Assembly: GCA_964577175.1 (NCBI GenBank)
Contig: CAZNYC010000178.1
Coordinates: forward strand, 1-6,892
DNA length: 6,892 bases
From: BS750m-G62 sp964577175
Lineage (GTDB): Bacteria; Planctomycetota; Phycisphaerae; FEN-1346
Reading direction: 5' to 3'
This document shows positions 6,823-6,892 of the stretch, piece by piece (position 1 is the stretch's first letter; each line of letters opens with the position of its first letter). The notes under the pieces were generated by a model. It was not told where the DNA came from. It did not search any database and saw only the letters and a program-made list of their open reading frames with translations. Position numbers and translations under genes: made by a program.

Positions 6823-6892
6823 GACCCGGCCGCCGTTCGACCCGGCCGCCGTTCGACCCGGCCGCCGTTCGACCCGGCCGCCGTTCGACCCG
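6823..6892. repeat. Perfect 16-bp tandem repeat, at least four copies, running off the window
   Basis: The unit GACCCGGCCGCCGTTC is repeated without change at 6823-6838, 6839-6854, 6855-6870 and 6871-6886, followed by GACCCG (6887-6892) at the edge. There are no spacers, so it is not a CRISPR array. The period is not a multiple of three, so a protein reading through it would repeat every 16 residues over 48 bases; no gene is supported. Each unit boundary can fold as GCCG-TTCGACC-CGGC, a 4-bp stem with a 7-base loop. The total number of copies is unknown. Confidence 0.95.

Noticed and set aside
6809..6892. Open frame starting at ATG 6809 through the tandem repeat
   Set aside because: All frames are open in this repeat because the unit lacks stops. 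The ATG overlaps the possible -10 and there is no ribosome site, so coding is not supported.
6823..6892. CRISPR array
   Set aside because: The 16-bp units are directly contiguous, with no spacers between them.

Overview
This is a GC-rich bacterial window with three recognisable protein genes. The first is a very large sensor kinase-type protein on the minus strand, cut by the left window edge. It is divergent from a plus-strand pair: smpB (trans-translation factor) followed 46 bases later by priA (replication-restart helicase). No mobile element, rRNA, tRNA or CRISPR array is visible. The organism cannot be fixed from this window. The strong GC bias, lack of good Shine-Dalgarno sites and a multi-PAS kinase with a c-type heme sensor domain would fit an uncultured Planctomycetota (Phycisphaerae-like) or deltaproteobacterial-type lineage, but this is a low-confidence guess.

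Left region (1-3660, minus strand): one uninterrupted 1220-residue reading frame. In order it has a membrane anchor, a periplasmic Tll0287-like (DUF3365) domain with a heme-c CxxCH motif, a second membrane helix, HAMP, a coiled coil, six PAS domains, a GAF-like domain and a second short coiled coil. The window ends where a histidine-kinase H-box would be expected, so the catalytic part lies outside. The frame carries a 30-bp perfect direct repeat between two PAS linkers.

Middle region (3661-3918): a 258-bp divergent intergenic region. It holds a perfect inverted repeat and, next to smpB, an extended -10 promoter placed so that the predicted transcription start is the A of the smpB ATG. smpB is therefore a strong candidate for a leaderless mRNA.

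Right region (3919-6703): smpB, a short stem-loop in the gap, then full-length priA with all helicase motifs and eight zinc-binding cysteines. Both are core information-processing genes, for ribosome rescue and restart of collapsed replication forks. They are probably co-transcribed from the smpB promoter.

Right edge (6704-6892): no convincing gene. It holds a short GGGTGC/GCACCC inverted repeat, a possible promoter overlapped by another inverted repeat, and a perfect 16-bp tandem repeat (four full copies plus six bases) that runs off the window. This edge and the leaderless smpB are the least ordinary parts. I did not find a clear undescribed multi-gene system.
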